64,000 bases of DNA from Elgaria multicarinata webbii (GCF_023053635.1 NC_086183.1:34887501-34951500), one strand, 5' to 3'; positions 1-25,067 are shown, counted from the stretch's first letter. The notes: generated from the sequence alone by a model not told the origin. Numbers and translations are program-made.

Positions 1-544
1 GCCACTCCAGTGCTGTTGTTTTAACAGGAAACTGCGCAAGACACATCCATTCAAATCCCCCAGGGAATCTTGGACCCTGCTCTGAGGCTCTCAGGCTGCG
101 CACCAGATCAGGGAATTGAACTTGGCTTGCCAGTCAGCCTCTGGGGTCAGCCTTGTCGGGGGCCCGCTGGCGCCCCTCGGCTCCTCCTGGCCCTGCTGCT
201 GCTGCTGCTCCTGCCTTCCCCTCGTGGTGATGCAATGACAAGAGCGAGAAGAGGGACGAGCAACCGTCTTGCCTGCTGTTCCCCTTTGGCCCATTGGGCC
301 AAGAGGGGGAGAGCAAATGGACGGCAAGGCAAAGGGAGTGGGGAGGCTCAAGGGCTCCCCCAAGCCTGGGCCTGGCACTGGCCAGATCTACACCAAGCAG
401 GATATGGCACTTTGACCATATGACCGGATTTACCCGGATTTGTCCGGGTTTCAGGTGGCAAATCCGGGAGGGGGGAGGAGAATTCCGGATTTTTCAAAGA
501 GCAGCTCTAATGGGAATTAACAAAAATGCTTATAACTCCATCAT

Positions 545-930
545 TTTTTAAAGATAAAGACATGAAACTTGGCACAATGGTAGCTCTTAGGAAGGGCTTT
601 AGTCAAACCAAATTTGAAACAGATCCGTTCATCCATTGATTTTTTAGGAATTTTTTAAAAATTGAGGTTTTAAAATTATTATTTTTAAAATAGTCATTTT
701 TAAAGATAAAGAGATGAAACTTTGTACCATGATAGGATTTAGGTAGAGCTTTAGCCACACCAAATTTGAAACAGGTCCGTTCATCCATTGATTTTTTAGG
801 AATTTTTTTAAAAAAGAGGTTTTAAAATTATTATTTTTTAAACTGTCATTTTTAAAGATAAAGAGCTGAAAGTTGGCACAATGATAGCTTTTAGGTAGAG
901 CTTTAGCCATACCAAATTTGAAACAGATCT
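545..930. repeat. About 150-bp tandem repeat, 2.6 units
   Basis: Units start near 545, 695 and 847 with TTTTTAAAGATAAAGA and run through a conserved CAAATTTGAAACAG segment; the third unit is cut off near 930. Low GC, no coding capacity. Looks like a short satellite-type array or the internal repeat of an element; I do not recognise the family. Confidence 0.75.
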
Positions 931-1415
931 GGTTCCAGTAGCAAACCCTGTTAACAACAACAGCAGCTTGCAATGAGTGAAGATACAGTCAGAAAAGATA
1001 TTTGAGGGAAGGGGAGAATGTAACACACAGAGTATAGCAAAAGCTTCAAAGTACAGCAAAACCTACAAAAGTAGGAGTGAGTGAAGTTAATTTCAGATAC
1101 ATTGAATCTCTCACTTGTTCTTTATTTCAGTGATTTTAACATTAAGATGTTATGTAGAACAGATTTGTCTTAAATGTGTGCTGTAAAATCAGACATGTGA
1201 CCAAGGCTATGTTCAGGTGGGCACGCCCCCTTGGTACTGGACACGCCCCCTTGGGGGTGACCATGTTGTCCTCCTTTTTGGTTTCCAAAATATGTTCACC
1301 CTACACTTTGAAAACTGTCTGTGAAGCGTGTCCTGGGGCCCCCACAGTTGTCACTACTCTTATAAACTGTTTTAAAGCAGCAGTGTAGATCCTGCCCCTG
1401 TCATCTTCTCCAAGA

Positions 1416-2175
1416 GCTTTCCTACACAGGGCTGCTAACCCCTGTATCTTTGAGTTTCAATGGAGAGTTGAGATCTACACTTTTCCTTTCCTGCTTTTCC
1501 ACTATGTAACCTCTAGGTGATGCTCTGTTCTAGTGGAATTTCACAATTACATAAGTGGGACAATGTATTTTATTTTGCTTTACAAATAGTATTCCATTTT
1601 CACACTCTAAAATAATCCCAGGGGAAAGTGCTCTAAAAAACACACCCAGATGTGAAACTTGAGGATCTTGATGTCACCTAAAGTATCTGTAAACAACCAT
1701 GTGCAGGGAATGATCAGGGGTCTGGATGATCAGGGGTCTTGAAACAAAGCCCTATGAAGAGAGACTGAAAGAACTGGCCATGTTTAGCCTGGAGAAGAGA
1801 AGATTGAGGGGAGACATGATAGCACTCTTCAAATACTTGAAAGGTTGTCACACAGAGGAGGGACAGGATCCCTTCTCGATCCTCCCAGAGTGCAGGACAT
1901 GGAATAACGGGCTCAAGTTAAAGATTCCAGCTGGACATCAGGAAAAACTTCCTGACTGTGAGCAGCAATGGAACGAATGACCTAGGGAGGTGGTGGGCTC
2001 TCCCACACTCGAGGCCTTCAAGAGGCAGCTGGACAACCATCTGTCAGGGATGCTTTAGGGTAGATTCCTGCATTGAGCAGGGGGTTGGACTTGATGGCTT
2101 GTAGGCCCCTTCCAACTCTGCTATTCTATGATTCTATGATGAGCACACAATAAAGGCCTTGTGTAGAAAAGCTCT
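1416..2175. mobile_element. MITE with CTTTTCTACA-type ends, split by CR1
   Basis: Left end CTTTCCTACACAGGGC and right end GCCTTGTGTAGAAAAG are inverted repeats. The interior matches dispersed copies at about 35815-36150 and 41520-41865 (shared CATAACCTCTAG, TTTCACAATTA). A CR1 copy sits inside at about 1712-2140. Transposase family not determined; no coding sequence. Confidence 0.6.
1712..2140 (+). mobile_element. CR1 LINE 3' end
   Basis: Carries the C-terminal CR1 reverse-transcriptase-ORF sequence ([21 protein letters not shown]) with disrupted frame, then the CR1 3' end of repeated ATTCTATG octamers. Inserted into the surrounding MITE. Confidence 0.9.
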
Positions 2176-2578
2176 TAAGTGCCTCCTGTGTTGTGGGAGA
2201 CCATGGGGGGCTCTACCCTACTGCTTTCAAATTGTTTATAACAGTAGTGACAACTGTTGGAGCCCAGGACACACACTCCATCTACAGTTTTCAAAGTGTC
2301 ATATCCTGCTTGGTGTAGATCTCCTGGCCCAAGCTGTTCTGCTCCTAGTCCACCAATCCAGATACCCACGCAACAGAAGTGCTCCTCCAAACTCTTCTCT
2401 ATGCTTGCAAGTCAGTTTTTGACCGGGGAATTGAATGCTCCAGGCCAGCACTAGGAATGTAGGAGGAATTCATTTCAGTTTATTTTTGATGAGGATTTAT
2501 CCAGTTCACACCAAGCACCATTTCGGACACAAGCTATGGTCAAAGTCCATACATTTCTGAGCTTATAATGTGACGTGT

Positions 2579-2580
<2 letters not shown>

Positions 2581-2621
<41 letters not shown>
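2581..2621. repeat. (TA)n microsatellite
   Basis: About 20 uninterrupted TA units. Confidence 0.97.
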
Positions 2622-2622
<1 letters not shown>

Positions 2623-3254
2623 CATTCAACAGTATGCATAGTTGAAAAATGTGCACAAATATGCTTTAATCAGTGGGAGAAGAACATGTATGTTTCAAAG
2701 ATGCAGACAGACCTAAAACTAGGCATGAAAATGTGCGTTGATCTTCATGCAAAAAGAATGAGAGCAAAGCTGGCCACCTAGCACAGAGTGGCGTCGGAGT
2801 GGACTGTCGAGATGGAATTCGGAGAACTTTGACGAGCTCAGCTCTCGCTGGAGCCGCAGCGCAGGCTTCTGCTGCACAGATCCGTTTCATCCAAGATCAG
2901 AGAGAAAAGGCACCCTTAGGGAGAGTGGGGGGAGAAGTGCCACACCCACCCATGCCCCACGTGTGACCCTTCCTCAGCAAAACCCCTGGAACCTTTGGCC
3001 ACCACCACCACCACGGTGCCTCAAGTCTCTTGTTGCCGTCTAGGAAATGGGGCCAAGGTCCCGCCCGCTTCCCTTCAAAAACTGTCTGTTTGGTGTCTGT
3101 GAATAATTACTAGAACGGAGTTGTTGGATGTTTCTGCAACAAATGCCCTGCAGTGTTTCCCCCTGAATTTCACAAGTCAAGTGGACCTTTGTCCTTCGCG
3201 AAGGGGCTGCCATTCCACCTCCTTCGTCTGTCCTGTCTCCCAGGCATTTAACAG
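2622..3254. other. Intergenic stretch with no recognised gene
   Basis: GC-rich patches (2760-2900) give short open frames on both strands but no splice context, motif or codon signal I can support. No known repeat recognised apart from the flanking ones. Confidence 0.5.
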
Positions 3255-3456
3255 CATTTAACAATGCTAAGTTTGTTTTTTAACGGACCCCAGAACTGTT
3301 GTTTTTAAATGGATACTGTTGTTTTTATACTGTTGTTTTTATGTTTTTAAATTTTGTATACTTTTCTAACGTTTGCTGTTTTTAACTTTTGTAAACTGCC
3401 CAGAGAGCTTCGGCTATGGGGCGGTATATAAATGTAACAAATAAATAAATAAATGA
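3255..3456 (+). mobile_element. LINE/SINE 3' tail
   Basis: T-rich stretch followed by CTGCCCAGAGAGCTTCGGC, GGGGCGGTATATAAATG and (AAAT)n. This is the form of 3' tails of L2-type LINEs and their SINEs in squamates. A related tail in reverse lies at 4978-5060. Confidence 0.65.
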
Positions 3457-4690
3457 GCTCCTCCCCAGGAAACGGCACGACGCAGCCTCCCCCAGCCTGG
3501 GGCCCTCCAGGGCTGGTCTGCAACCCCCACCCTTCCCAGCCTGCATTGTGAGTGATGGGAGTGGCAGTTTGGGGAAAGCTGGCACAGAGTTTTACACCAG
3601 TACCTAGAGCCCCCTCTCTCCCCACTCCAGTGTTTCACCCCTGCCAGCAGGAGCCCTTCTCAGAAATCCTGCTCCACCTGGCAGTGTCCATCTTCACCTC
3701 CTCTTTGCCAGGGTCTCCTCCTGGGCTCCTTTCCCCAGTAGACCCCTCTGCCACCCAAGCCCCAAATGGCCCTCGCCTCGTGGCAGTTTCAGACCAGCTT
3801 CACACAAGATCATTTTCCTGCCTGGACCCCACTTCTGTGCGGATCTTGACAGATGAGTGTGTTGAGCATATGCACACTTTGTGGGGGTAACGGTGTCATG
3901 GAAAGAAATCCACTGTGAGTTATGGCTTTACAAGGCAACAGAGACCACCATGTACGTTGTGGCAGGCAGAATGTTTCCCTGATAAGGAAAAGGACTGATA
4001 AGGGTGTGGCATTAACCAAGATGTAGCAAGTTGTCCTTTTGGGGTGTGGGTCAGGGGGGCACCCTTACAATCCTGCCTCTTTCCCTCCCATTTCTAATCT
4101 CCATGCTTTCAGCAGGTCTCCTGGACAAAACACAGGGGAAGGGCTGTAGCTTAGGATACAGGCACAACACTACGGGCAAGTCCATTCCCAGTCTCTTTGA
4201 AAGGAACAAAAATAACCACCCACAAACACGCCACTTCCCCAAGGCTCAAGCATCTTACAAACTTATCTCTACCGTCTTCCCTACCTTTGGGGACACAATC
4301 AGCCCTCGGGTCGCTGCTGCTGCTCCTCCTCCTCCACTTGCCCCCTTTCTGAAAGGGCCCTCGACACACACACACACACACACACACAGCAACTGATTGT
4401 TCAGGCACGTTTTGCCACCAGCTAGGCGCCTTTCAGACCGTAATGCTCTAAATGTTGCCTGCAGGAGGCGTGGAGAGGAGAAAGAGGAAGACCTAACGGG
4501 ACAGTGTAAAAGCCGGAATGGAACGGGACAGGCCGGAACAACCCCTTTATATTAAAAAAAAAAAAATACCAAAAACAGTGGCAGGTGTTAGCAACACTTG
4601 GGAACAATATTTCAGGACTAAAACCATTGCAATATTATATCACTATTAACCCCAGAACTCCCAAAACAACATCCGGAACAGAATGGGACG
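3457..4690. other. Intergenic stretch, (AC)n at 4363-4388
   Basis: No gene recognised. Contains an (AC)n microsatellite at 4363-4388 and an A-run near 4555-4566. The C-rich part 3460-3780 has several short frames without splice or motif support. Confidence 0.5.
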
Positions 4691-4977
4691 GCTGGAACAG
4701 CCACTTCTGAATGAGCGATATCAACCAAACTCACCAGTCACACATAACTCTATGGCGGGGATGCAATAAGCCACAAAACGTCCAAAGACACTGCGTTCCT
4801 ATACCCATTCCGGGCCAAAGTCCATGTTGCGCAAAATGGGCTGAAACGGCAGCTTCCAAACAAGGTAAGTCAACCAAACTCACCAGTCACACGTTACTAG
4901 GTGAGCCTGATGCAATAAGCTCCAAATATTGCACCAAAACCACGTTCCGATACCCGTTCCGGGCCAAAGTCTGTATT
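4690..4977. repeat. 149-bp tandem units (two)
   Basis: Two adjacent units, the second starting at 4831 with GCAAAATGGGCTGAAACGGC and both including CAACCAAACTCACCAG and CCGTTCCGGGCCAAAGTC-like ends. The same unit recurs at 7182-7450 (period 149 bp) and once at 57390-57510. Confidence 0.75.
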
Positions 4978-5060
4978 TGTTTTTTTTATTTATTTATTAC
5001 ATTTTTATACAGCCCAATAGCTGAAGCTCTCTGGGTGGCTTACAAAAATTAAAACCACAA
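4978..5060 (-). mobile_element. LINE/SINE 3' tail, reverse orientation
   Basis: (TTTA)n followed by the reverse complement of the TATAAA...CAGAGAGCTTC tail also seen at 3380-3456. Confidence 0.6.
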
Positions 5061-5194
5061 AAAACATTCAAAATATAAACCAGTATAAAAGCATAATATA
5101 AAATACAATATAAAATATATACAGTTATCTCACAACAAAGAGAGAACTAATCACATGAAACCTTCTTTCAATCAATTACACAAAATCCAAGGTA

Positions 5195-6335
5195 CTGGTG
5201 TTTTCCAAACGTAAGGTCAGATTTTCCTGGGTCATGGGGAACTCCAAGATTGAGCAAGTGAGACCCTATAAATATCCGGGCATATGGTTTCACAAAACCA
5301 TTTCATGGAGAGAGCAGGGAAAGCATTCTAAGATTAAAGCTGAACACCATGCAGGTGCAATTACTCGCTTCTTTTTTACAAGGGGTAGGAAATTCCTCTC
5401 AGCAGCTGTCCAGGTCTTCAAGGCCAAAATCATCCCTCAGATTCTCTATGGGGCACCAATCTGGTTCCCGTGTTCTAAATGCTCCTATGAAGGCATTCAG
5501 TCATCTTTCCTTAGGGTGTTATTTGGTGTTCCCAAGTGTGTCTCTGGAGCTGTCCTTAAGTTAGAGGCTGGCCTGCATTCTGTTAACTGTTTGGCCTGGA
5601 TCCATGCTATCCATTTCTGGCTTCGCTGCAAGTTGGCACTTCCACCAAATTTCCTGGTATCCAAGATCCTGTCAGACCATTTTGAATCTCCCTGGTCAAA
5701 GGCCATGACAAGCAAAATCAACTCAGTAGGCCTTTCATCCCCTATGTTACTAGCAAGGGATTTAGCTAGTGCCAAATCACTAGTAACAGAGGCTGCTTGA
5801 TATAGACATGCAAGTCCTCCAGAGTGCTGCTCGGGGTCCATGCTCCCCCCAGTCCCTAGGACTACCAGTCTCCTTTTGCAAAGATGGGATGCCTTACCTG
5901 CGCTGGTTAACAATCCCCAAATACAGGCAAGCATTCCCACTAGCCAGACTTAACACCCTTCCCTCTAAACTTTTAGATGGCAGATACAACAAAATCTCAC
6001 TACTCAATAGATGCTGTCCCTGTAACAATACTGAGGTGGAAACTGTATCACACGTGTTACTGTTCTGTAGGTTTTACCAGGGGGCTAGGAATGATCTTCT
6101 GAACCCCATCTTACAATCTTTTCCTGGTCACCCAACTGAATTCTTAATGTCCCTTTTACTTTGGAACTCAGACAATTCAATCACCGAGCAAGTGGCCAAG
6201 TTTTTGAACTTGGCCATTTCTATTAGATCCTCTATGATTACTTGTCTTTTTAATAGCTAATTGTATGCTCAGTCCTTTTGTATCTGATTTTTGTTGGAAT
6301 GGTCTATTGACTGCAATAAACTGTTGTTGTTGTAA
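5195..6335 (+). mobile_element. Non-LTR retrotransposon 3' portion (unassigned LINE family)
   Basis: Two consecutive open stretches (5198-5800 and 5808-6260) in a row encode the C-terminal part of a LINE ORF2: a post-RT region with ILYGAPIWFPCS and a Cys-rich end CCPCNNTEVETVSHVLLFCRFY, the CCHC-like knuckle downstream of the reverse transcriptase in several LINE clades. The 3' end is a short tail with CAATAAACTGTTGTTGTTG. The 5' part is missing. The duplication boundary falls inside its last roughly 60 bp. Clade uncertain; it is neither the CR1 nor the L2 of this window. Confidence 0.75.
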
Positions 6336-6446
6336 TCACATCTATACCATACAATAAATCATTATCAATTTCACACACTATAATGCATATTCTGCTCCAG
6401 AATGATATCCTCATATAAAGCTCGGCTTCCAAACAGCCCCATCAGC

Positions 6447-6712
6447 CAGGGCCGGCGCCAGACTATTTTGCGCCCTAGGCAGGCACGCTGTACTAAAGCC
6501 GCCCTGCGCCTGCTCTGACACTGGGGTTGGGGGGCGGGGGGGGCTTCAAAGCGGCACGCCCAGAAGTGGCTTCCGGGCGCGCCATTCTTAAGTCGCCACC
6601 CCCGAACCCCAGCATCCTAGGAGAGCAACTTCCAGGTGCACCGTTTGGCGCCCTCCTTTGCTTGGCGCTCTAGGCCACCGCCTGAGCCGGCTCTATGGCA
6701 GCACTGGCCCTG
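6447..6712. mobile_element. hAT-like MITE with 8-bp target duplication
   Basis: Ends CAGGGCCGGCGCCAG and CACTGGCCCTG are inverted repeats, flanked by a perfect 8-bp direct repeat CCATCAGC (6439-6446 and 6713-6720). The 8-bp duplication and CAGGG-type ends fit hAT. It is 266 bp, GC-rich and non-coding. The duplicated copy is at 56563-56939. Confidence 0.85.
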
Positions 6713-6996
6713 CCATCAGCCTTATCTGTATGAATTTACATAACTTCATTGTCAGCATCCCCCAAAATGTTATCATCTTGCCTACCCACAAGTGGCTTAA
6801 ATTCAGAGCAGAGTAATAAAAAACCCCCACTGCAAACATGTTTCGTAACAATTTTTTTTAACTGATAGTCATGACTCAGCTTTGCCTTTTGCTCACTGTT
6901 GTTTGCTTCCCAACAATGCTCAAAGACATGACCCAGATGTATTTTTTGACTAATGTTGTTGACAAATGGTTTATATCGCTTCAATCCCATGTGCTT

Positions 6997-7058
6997 TCTT
7001 CTTCTTCTTCTCCTTCTTCTTCTTCTTCTTCTTCTTCTTCTTCTTCTTCTTCTTCTTC
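6997..7058. repeat. (CTT)n microsatellite
   Basis: Pure and near-pure TTC/CTT run; shorter at the matching site 57225-57267 of the right duplicate. Confidence 0.95.
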
Positions 7059-7181
7059 AACTATCGACACACTTACATACATTCAGTTCAGGGCTGAGAA
7101 AAATCCTTACATAAGGAATCCAATCTAGCTGCTTAAATTCTTCAGCAGAGCCGAGAACAGATTAACTGAGCAAAAGGTTGT

Positions 7182-7455
7182 GCAAAATGGGCTGAAACGG
7201 CAGCTTCCAAAAGAGGTAAGTCAACCAAACTCACCAGACTCACATTACTAGGTGGGAGAGATGTAAAAAGTTCCAAATATTGCACCAAACCCATGCTCAG
7301 ATACCCGTTCCGGGCCAAAGTCCGTATTGCGCAAAATGGGCCAAAACGGCAGCTTCCAAAAGAGGTAAGTCAACCAAACTCACCAGACGCACATTACTAG
7401 GTGGGACAAATATAAAAAGCTCCAAATGTTGCACCAAAACCACGTTCCGATAAGT
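7182..7455. repeat. 149-bp tandem units (about 1.8)
   Basis: Units begin at 7182 and 7331. The right duplicate has one unit only (57390-57510), so copy number changed after or during duplication. Same unit as 4690-4977. Confidence 0.8.
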
Positions 7456-7525
7456 CTGTATTGCATAAGTTCCAAATATTGCTCAAACTTACTCATGTAC
7501 ACTATACTCATGGAATAGTAAGTCT

Positions 7526-8255
7526 GTTCCACTATTCCTGCTGTGGGCAATGAAGACAATACTTGCTCCTGACGTAAAAACTAGAGTGTCCATTTCCCCC
7601 TGACACGCACACACCTAGAAAAGATAACGGGGCGCACAAGGCAAGGAGGGGGGAGTGGCCAGATGCCCCCAATAAAGAACTCCATTTGCCCCCATGCAAG
7701 CAACACTTTCCCAGCCTTCTAGCCTTGTCAGCTCCAAAGAACACGGATTGAGTTAATCCCATCCAATCCAGACCTCACCATATAGGGGAAAGGTTAAGTG
7801 CAGGTATGCAGGACAAAGGACTTCTGAGAGCAGGTATTTCACACTGATGGCGACGGCCAGATGTGTGTCCCCCCACAACTCTAGCGCCACCTAACTTCAG
7901 GTAAACATTGCTTAACTGCCGGGACAACACCATAGGTCAGTTTCAAATGAAACTAACCAATCAAGCCCGGCCAAGTCCTTTGGACTGCCCCCTAGTCACA
8001 ACACCAATAGGAGAAGGGCTACAGGCGCAAAGCACACCTGGGAAAGCACATGGCGATGGCAGCTGAGTAATCCCAGCTTCTAAATGAGGTAAGTCAACCA
8101 AACTTTCTGACCACTGCTTGGAAGTATATAAGCTATTGTCCAGCCCCAGCCCGGGGTGGCTCTGAATTAACAGTGTGAGCGAGAAGAGTCACCTTATTCT
8201 CGAGAATAAACTTTTGGAGCCCAACGCCTTGTCTGTGATCTTTCGCGAGTGTCTC
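7526..8255 (+). mobile_element. Retroviral-type LTR (fossil), approximate ends
   Basis: The order of signals is that of an LTR: two CCAAT boxes (near 7957-7962 and 8003-8010), a TATA box AGTATATAAGC near 8123, an AATAAA signal near 8206, then a GT-rich stretch. A TGG-starting primer-site-like sequence follows near 8262. No internal genes follow. The left end is not certain and no target duplication was confirmed. The copy in the right duplicate is at about 57586-58292. Confidence 0.5.
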
Positions 8256-8864
8256 AATATTGGACTTTGGCACACTCGGATTTGGCATAATTTATGCAAC
8301 GCTCCCTCTGAATCACTTCTAAAGTGTAATTTTAGCACACAGTACTGGTACCTCTTTGTTCTGAAACAAGAAGGGGACACCCTGTCTCTTTCAAAACCAG
8401 CAGACCTTTTGACACCCCTAGTGGATGGAGGAGCAAACTGCAGCCATCCTCAAATTAAAGTTGTCTATTATTAAATGAGCCAAAGTTATATTTGTCCAGC
8501 TGAAAGCAATAGCAGCATGTCAGCTTAATCTTCCCCTGTGAGTGTAAGTCAGATAGTAGAAAGTTAAATTGTATGGAAGGTTTTAAACTGGAACACTTCA
8601 CGCTCTTTATTTTCATTTGATTCAATATAGTGTGTTAATTTCTTGACAAGGATGTAAAGGAAACAGGCATTCTGACATTCTAAATTGCCAATTGCAGAGA
8701 ATGACTGTACTTAAAATCATAATTTCACAGTTTTGGAAACTGGCACTCCAAGGCTCTGAACAGGAGTAGCAAACAAGCAACTAACTCTGTTAGAAACTGG
8801 GCTCAGCGACACCAAGCAAGATATTGCACTATGAAACCGGTATATAAAAGGCAGGAGCCACACG

Positions 8865-8940
8865 ACTGCTTTATAGTGGTACTGAAGTGCACTGCAAGCT
8901 CTACACGACTGCTTTATAGTGGTACTGAAGTGCACTCCCC
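8865..8940. repeat. 43-bp minisatellite, two units
   Basis: Unit contains TTTATAGTGGTACTGAAGTG and GCAAGCTCTACAC. Two units here, four at the matching place in the right duplicate (58905-59060). Confidence 0.9.
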
Positions 8941-9406
8941 AAAGGAGGAAAAATAGGGGCACCTCGTTGCCAGAAGTAAGTAGCGTCTGGTAGGAATGTG
9001 CAGTGTTGCCAAGTCTACCTTGTTTTAAAAGACCTTTTCTTCCTAGTATGAAACCCCCCTCAACTGATTTCCAGCACACTCCTAGTCAAAGGTAATCAGA
9101 AGAACGCCCACTGAGCCCAATGGCACTTATTCCCAGTTAAGTGTGTATAGGATTGCAGTCTTAATGTATATAACATACATAGACTAGCATTAAAGTCAGG
9201 TAAGAGTCATCCCCCTCGCCACTCGCTGGGAATGCTGGGAAGTGTAGTCCTGAACATTCATTGCTGGAAAGCTGAAGCCCCTTGGGAGAATGGCAACCCA
9301 CCAGATGTGACAGGCGGTGGGGGCAGAAGGAAAGCAATGGCGCTTCAACCAGGTTAGGAGAGAGAATTGGGACTCTCTTGGTGACCAAACCATAGGAGCG
9401 GAGAGA

Positions 9407-22686
<13,280 letters not shown>

Positions 22687-22750
22687 GGGGGCCGCGAGTC
22701 CTTCTCCTCTGCCCCCTTGGCTGCTAGGAGGGGTTCACAGGCGCAGCGGG

Positions 22751-22757
22751 TTTTATA
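22751..22757 (-). promoter_or_regulatory. TATA box of gene A
   Basis: TATAAAA on the minus strand, 65 bp upstream of the gene A start codon. With a typical 25-30 bp spacing, transcription would begin near 22725 and leave a 5' UTR of roughly 40 nt. No experimental start is known from sequence alone. Confidence 0.6.
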
Positions 22758-22799
22758 AGGGCTGAGAGCTTAAGGCCGTGGGCTCTCACGACACTTTCC

Positions 22800-23215
22800 G
22801 CACTGGTTATCTGGTAACTACTTTCCTCGTGCCTTTTTTGGCTGTGCCTCTGACCGTTTTCCAAGCCAAGAAGGCTCAACTATAGGTCACGTTTTCAAGG
22901 GGAAAGTTGATTCACTACCTATCAGGGGTTACATTATAACTATAGAAAGGCTATTTGGGTTAGAAATTAATTCTAACCCAATTGTAGCAAATGCTGCCAA
23001 GGACAAGAGAAAAGATATTAAAGAGACTCACTAAGATTAAAAAGCAGCTTTAAAAAACAACAATATATATGTGGAGCATCCGCCAACCCAGAATGGGAGG
23101 CCCAGGCTTCTCCAGGAATCAGTCATGGGAGAGGAAAGGGGGAAAGGGCACACGTTTTTTTCTTTCCCACCCTCCTGAAACATCCCCTGCCAACCCCAAA
23201 CCTATATATCAGTAC
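22800..23215. other. Upstream flank of gene A, nothing recognised
   Basis: No gene or known repeat. Contains the gene A proximal promoter side; no further motif is claimed. Confidence 0.4.
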
Positions 23216-23630
23216 TAGTAACAAAGCCCTATGAAGAGAGACTGAAAGAACTGGGCCTGTTTAGCCTGGAGAAGAGAAGATGGAGGGGAGACATGAGAGC
23301 ACTCTTCAAATACTTGAAAGGTTGTCACACAGAGGAGGGCCAGGATCTCTTCTCGATCCTCCCAGAGTGCAGGACACGGAATCACGGGCTCAAGTTAAAG
23401 GAAGCCAGATTCCAGCTGGACATCAGGAAAAACTTCCTGACTGTTAGAGCAGTACAACAATGGAACCAGTGACCTAGGGAGGTGGTGGGCTCTCCCACCC
23501 TGGAGGCCTTCAAGAGGCAGCTGGACAGCCCTCTGTCAGGGATGCTTTAGGGTGGATTCCTGCATTGAGCAGGGGGTTGGACTCCATGGCCTTTTAGGCC
23601 CCTTCCAACTCTGCTATTCTATGATTCTGC
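23216..23630 (+). mobile_element. CR1 LINE 3' end
   Basis: [19 protein letters not shown]-coding sequence, CR1 tail and ATTCTATG end. Confidence 0.92.
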
Positions 23631-23840
23631 TGTAAAGCAATGGAGGGAATATTTCTGGAGAGCGGGAAAGGAAAAAGGTGTCCTTCTTTCCTTCCTCTTC
23701 AAACATCTCTGTACAGCAAAGAGAACAGGGTCATTTTAACCTCTTGGGATGCATCCACACATACCAACCTTAAACTCCCCCAGGATGGTTACTAACTGTT
23801 AAGGGCCTAATCAAGTCAAGTTCCTCTCGTTCCTTGTCTG

Positions 23841-23846
<6 letters not shown>

Positions 23847-23890
<44 letters not shown>
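23847..23890. repeat. (CA)n microsatellite
   Basis: About 22 CA units; a second (CA)n lies at 24663-24706. Confidence 0.97.
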
Positions 23891-24662
23891 AGCCGATGTT
23901 TTGTTTGGGGTTTTGTTTTTGTATTAATGAAAATAGCAGTTTCCTCTCTTGCAGTGGTCGTGACAAAAGTGCTCCTTGGAAGCTATTTCCATTGGGAAGA
24001 AAGCCCACATTGGCCCCAGTTGTTGTGTTTTCCCAGAAGACGGCTCCCAAAATTGTGGCTGTTCTGGCTGAACCGTGACAGTTAGGAGGTAGGATGAAGG
24101 ACTTGGAGGAAGCCGGCAGGAAAGGAAGGGGAGAGTATTGAGAGATCAAGACCCTTAGATTGCTTTTTGTGGTTTTTTGTTTGTTTGTTTGTTTGTTTGT
24201 TTTGTCATTGTTGTTGTTGGAAAGTCCCTTGTGAACCTCATTGATAGACATCAAAGATCCAGGTGGACATACTTGGTTGCTACACGTCATGCCTGGGTCG
24301 GGTTTTAACCAATTTTGCTGGCAACGGAACCCAACCACACTGCAGCCTGCTGCCAAGGTGCTGGGGAAAGCAGAGCCACAAGGATGTTCAGCAGGCAAAC
24401 GGATGTGCTCAGGAGTCTTAACCCCCTTACAGTTCTTCGCTGTGCCTTGTTGCACTCCAAGAAAGTAGAGCATAGAAGCCAAGACTCCAGAGCCGGCTCC
24501 AGTCACAATATTGGAGGAGGTAGAGCGCAGGGATCAAATCCATGAGCAACAGGAGTGGAGGGCGAGAGAGGGAGGGAGATGGGATTTGACGATCACTTCT
24601 GTTTGCCAGCTTTGAAAAACCCAAATCAGGGGAACTTGAAAATCTTCCTATAAGCTGAAGTT

Positions 24663-24709
<47 letters not shown>

Positions 24710-24985
24710 TCCCCCATGCCTTGGAACATGATATAATTAACACACACACCCTAATGGATTCACACCTGTTGAAGCCATGTTCCTAAATGTATGCCCAAAA
24801 GTAGATTCAGGTGCAGTCGTCTCCTCCTAGCTTCCTGCAAAATAGGCTGACGTCTTCCTTCAAAAAGTTCACAATGCGATCCTGTACTCCACTGGCTGGT
24901 AGCCCAAGCTGCCGTGTGCCTGCAGATCCAGAACGCCCTACCCAGCAGCAGGAACTGCTATCAGCACTAGAGCATGGCATGATTT
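23891..24985. other. Intergenic stretch, simple repeats only
   Basis: Holds (GTTT)n near 24175-24200 and (CA)n 24663-24706. Long open stretches here run through microsatellites and have no coding support. Confidence 0.5.
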
Positions 24986-24989
24986 GGAG

Positions 24990-25067
24990 CAAGAGGAGCA
25001 CTGAGCAGGGGTTGGACTTGATGGCCTTATAGGCCCGTTCCAACTCTACTATTCTATGATTCTATGA
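24990..25067 (+). mobile_element. CR1 3' tail fragment
   Basis: GAGCAGGGGTTGGACTTGAT...ATTCTATGATTCTATGA, last roughly 75 bp of CR1. Confidence 0.88.

Larger units (their letters stand above)
1300..2335. repeat. Outer inverted-repeat arms around a MITE
   Basis: About 1300-1400 and the reverse complement of about 2205-2335 match (for example ACACTTTGAAAACTGT and ACAGTTGTCACTACT). A further piece of the same sequence lies at about 380-415. The arms flank the MITE at 1416-2175 and probably form a DNA-element family ending in AGATCTACACC. Confidence 0.55.

Noticed and set aside
2666-2890. Possible exon on the minus strand (KRICAAEACAAAPARAEL)
   Set aside because: GC-rich and open on both strands, but no known domain and no partner exons.
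23844-24506. 220-codon open stretch on the minus strand
   Set aside because: It ends in a (CA)n microsatellite and shows no domain, splice site or conservation cue.
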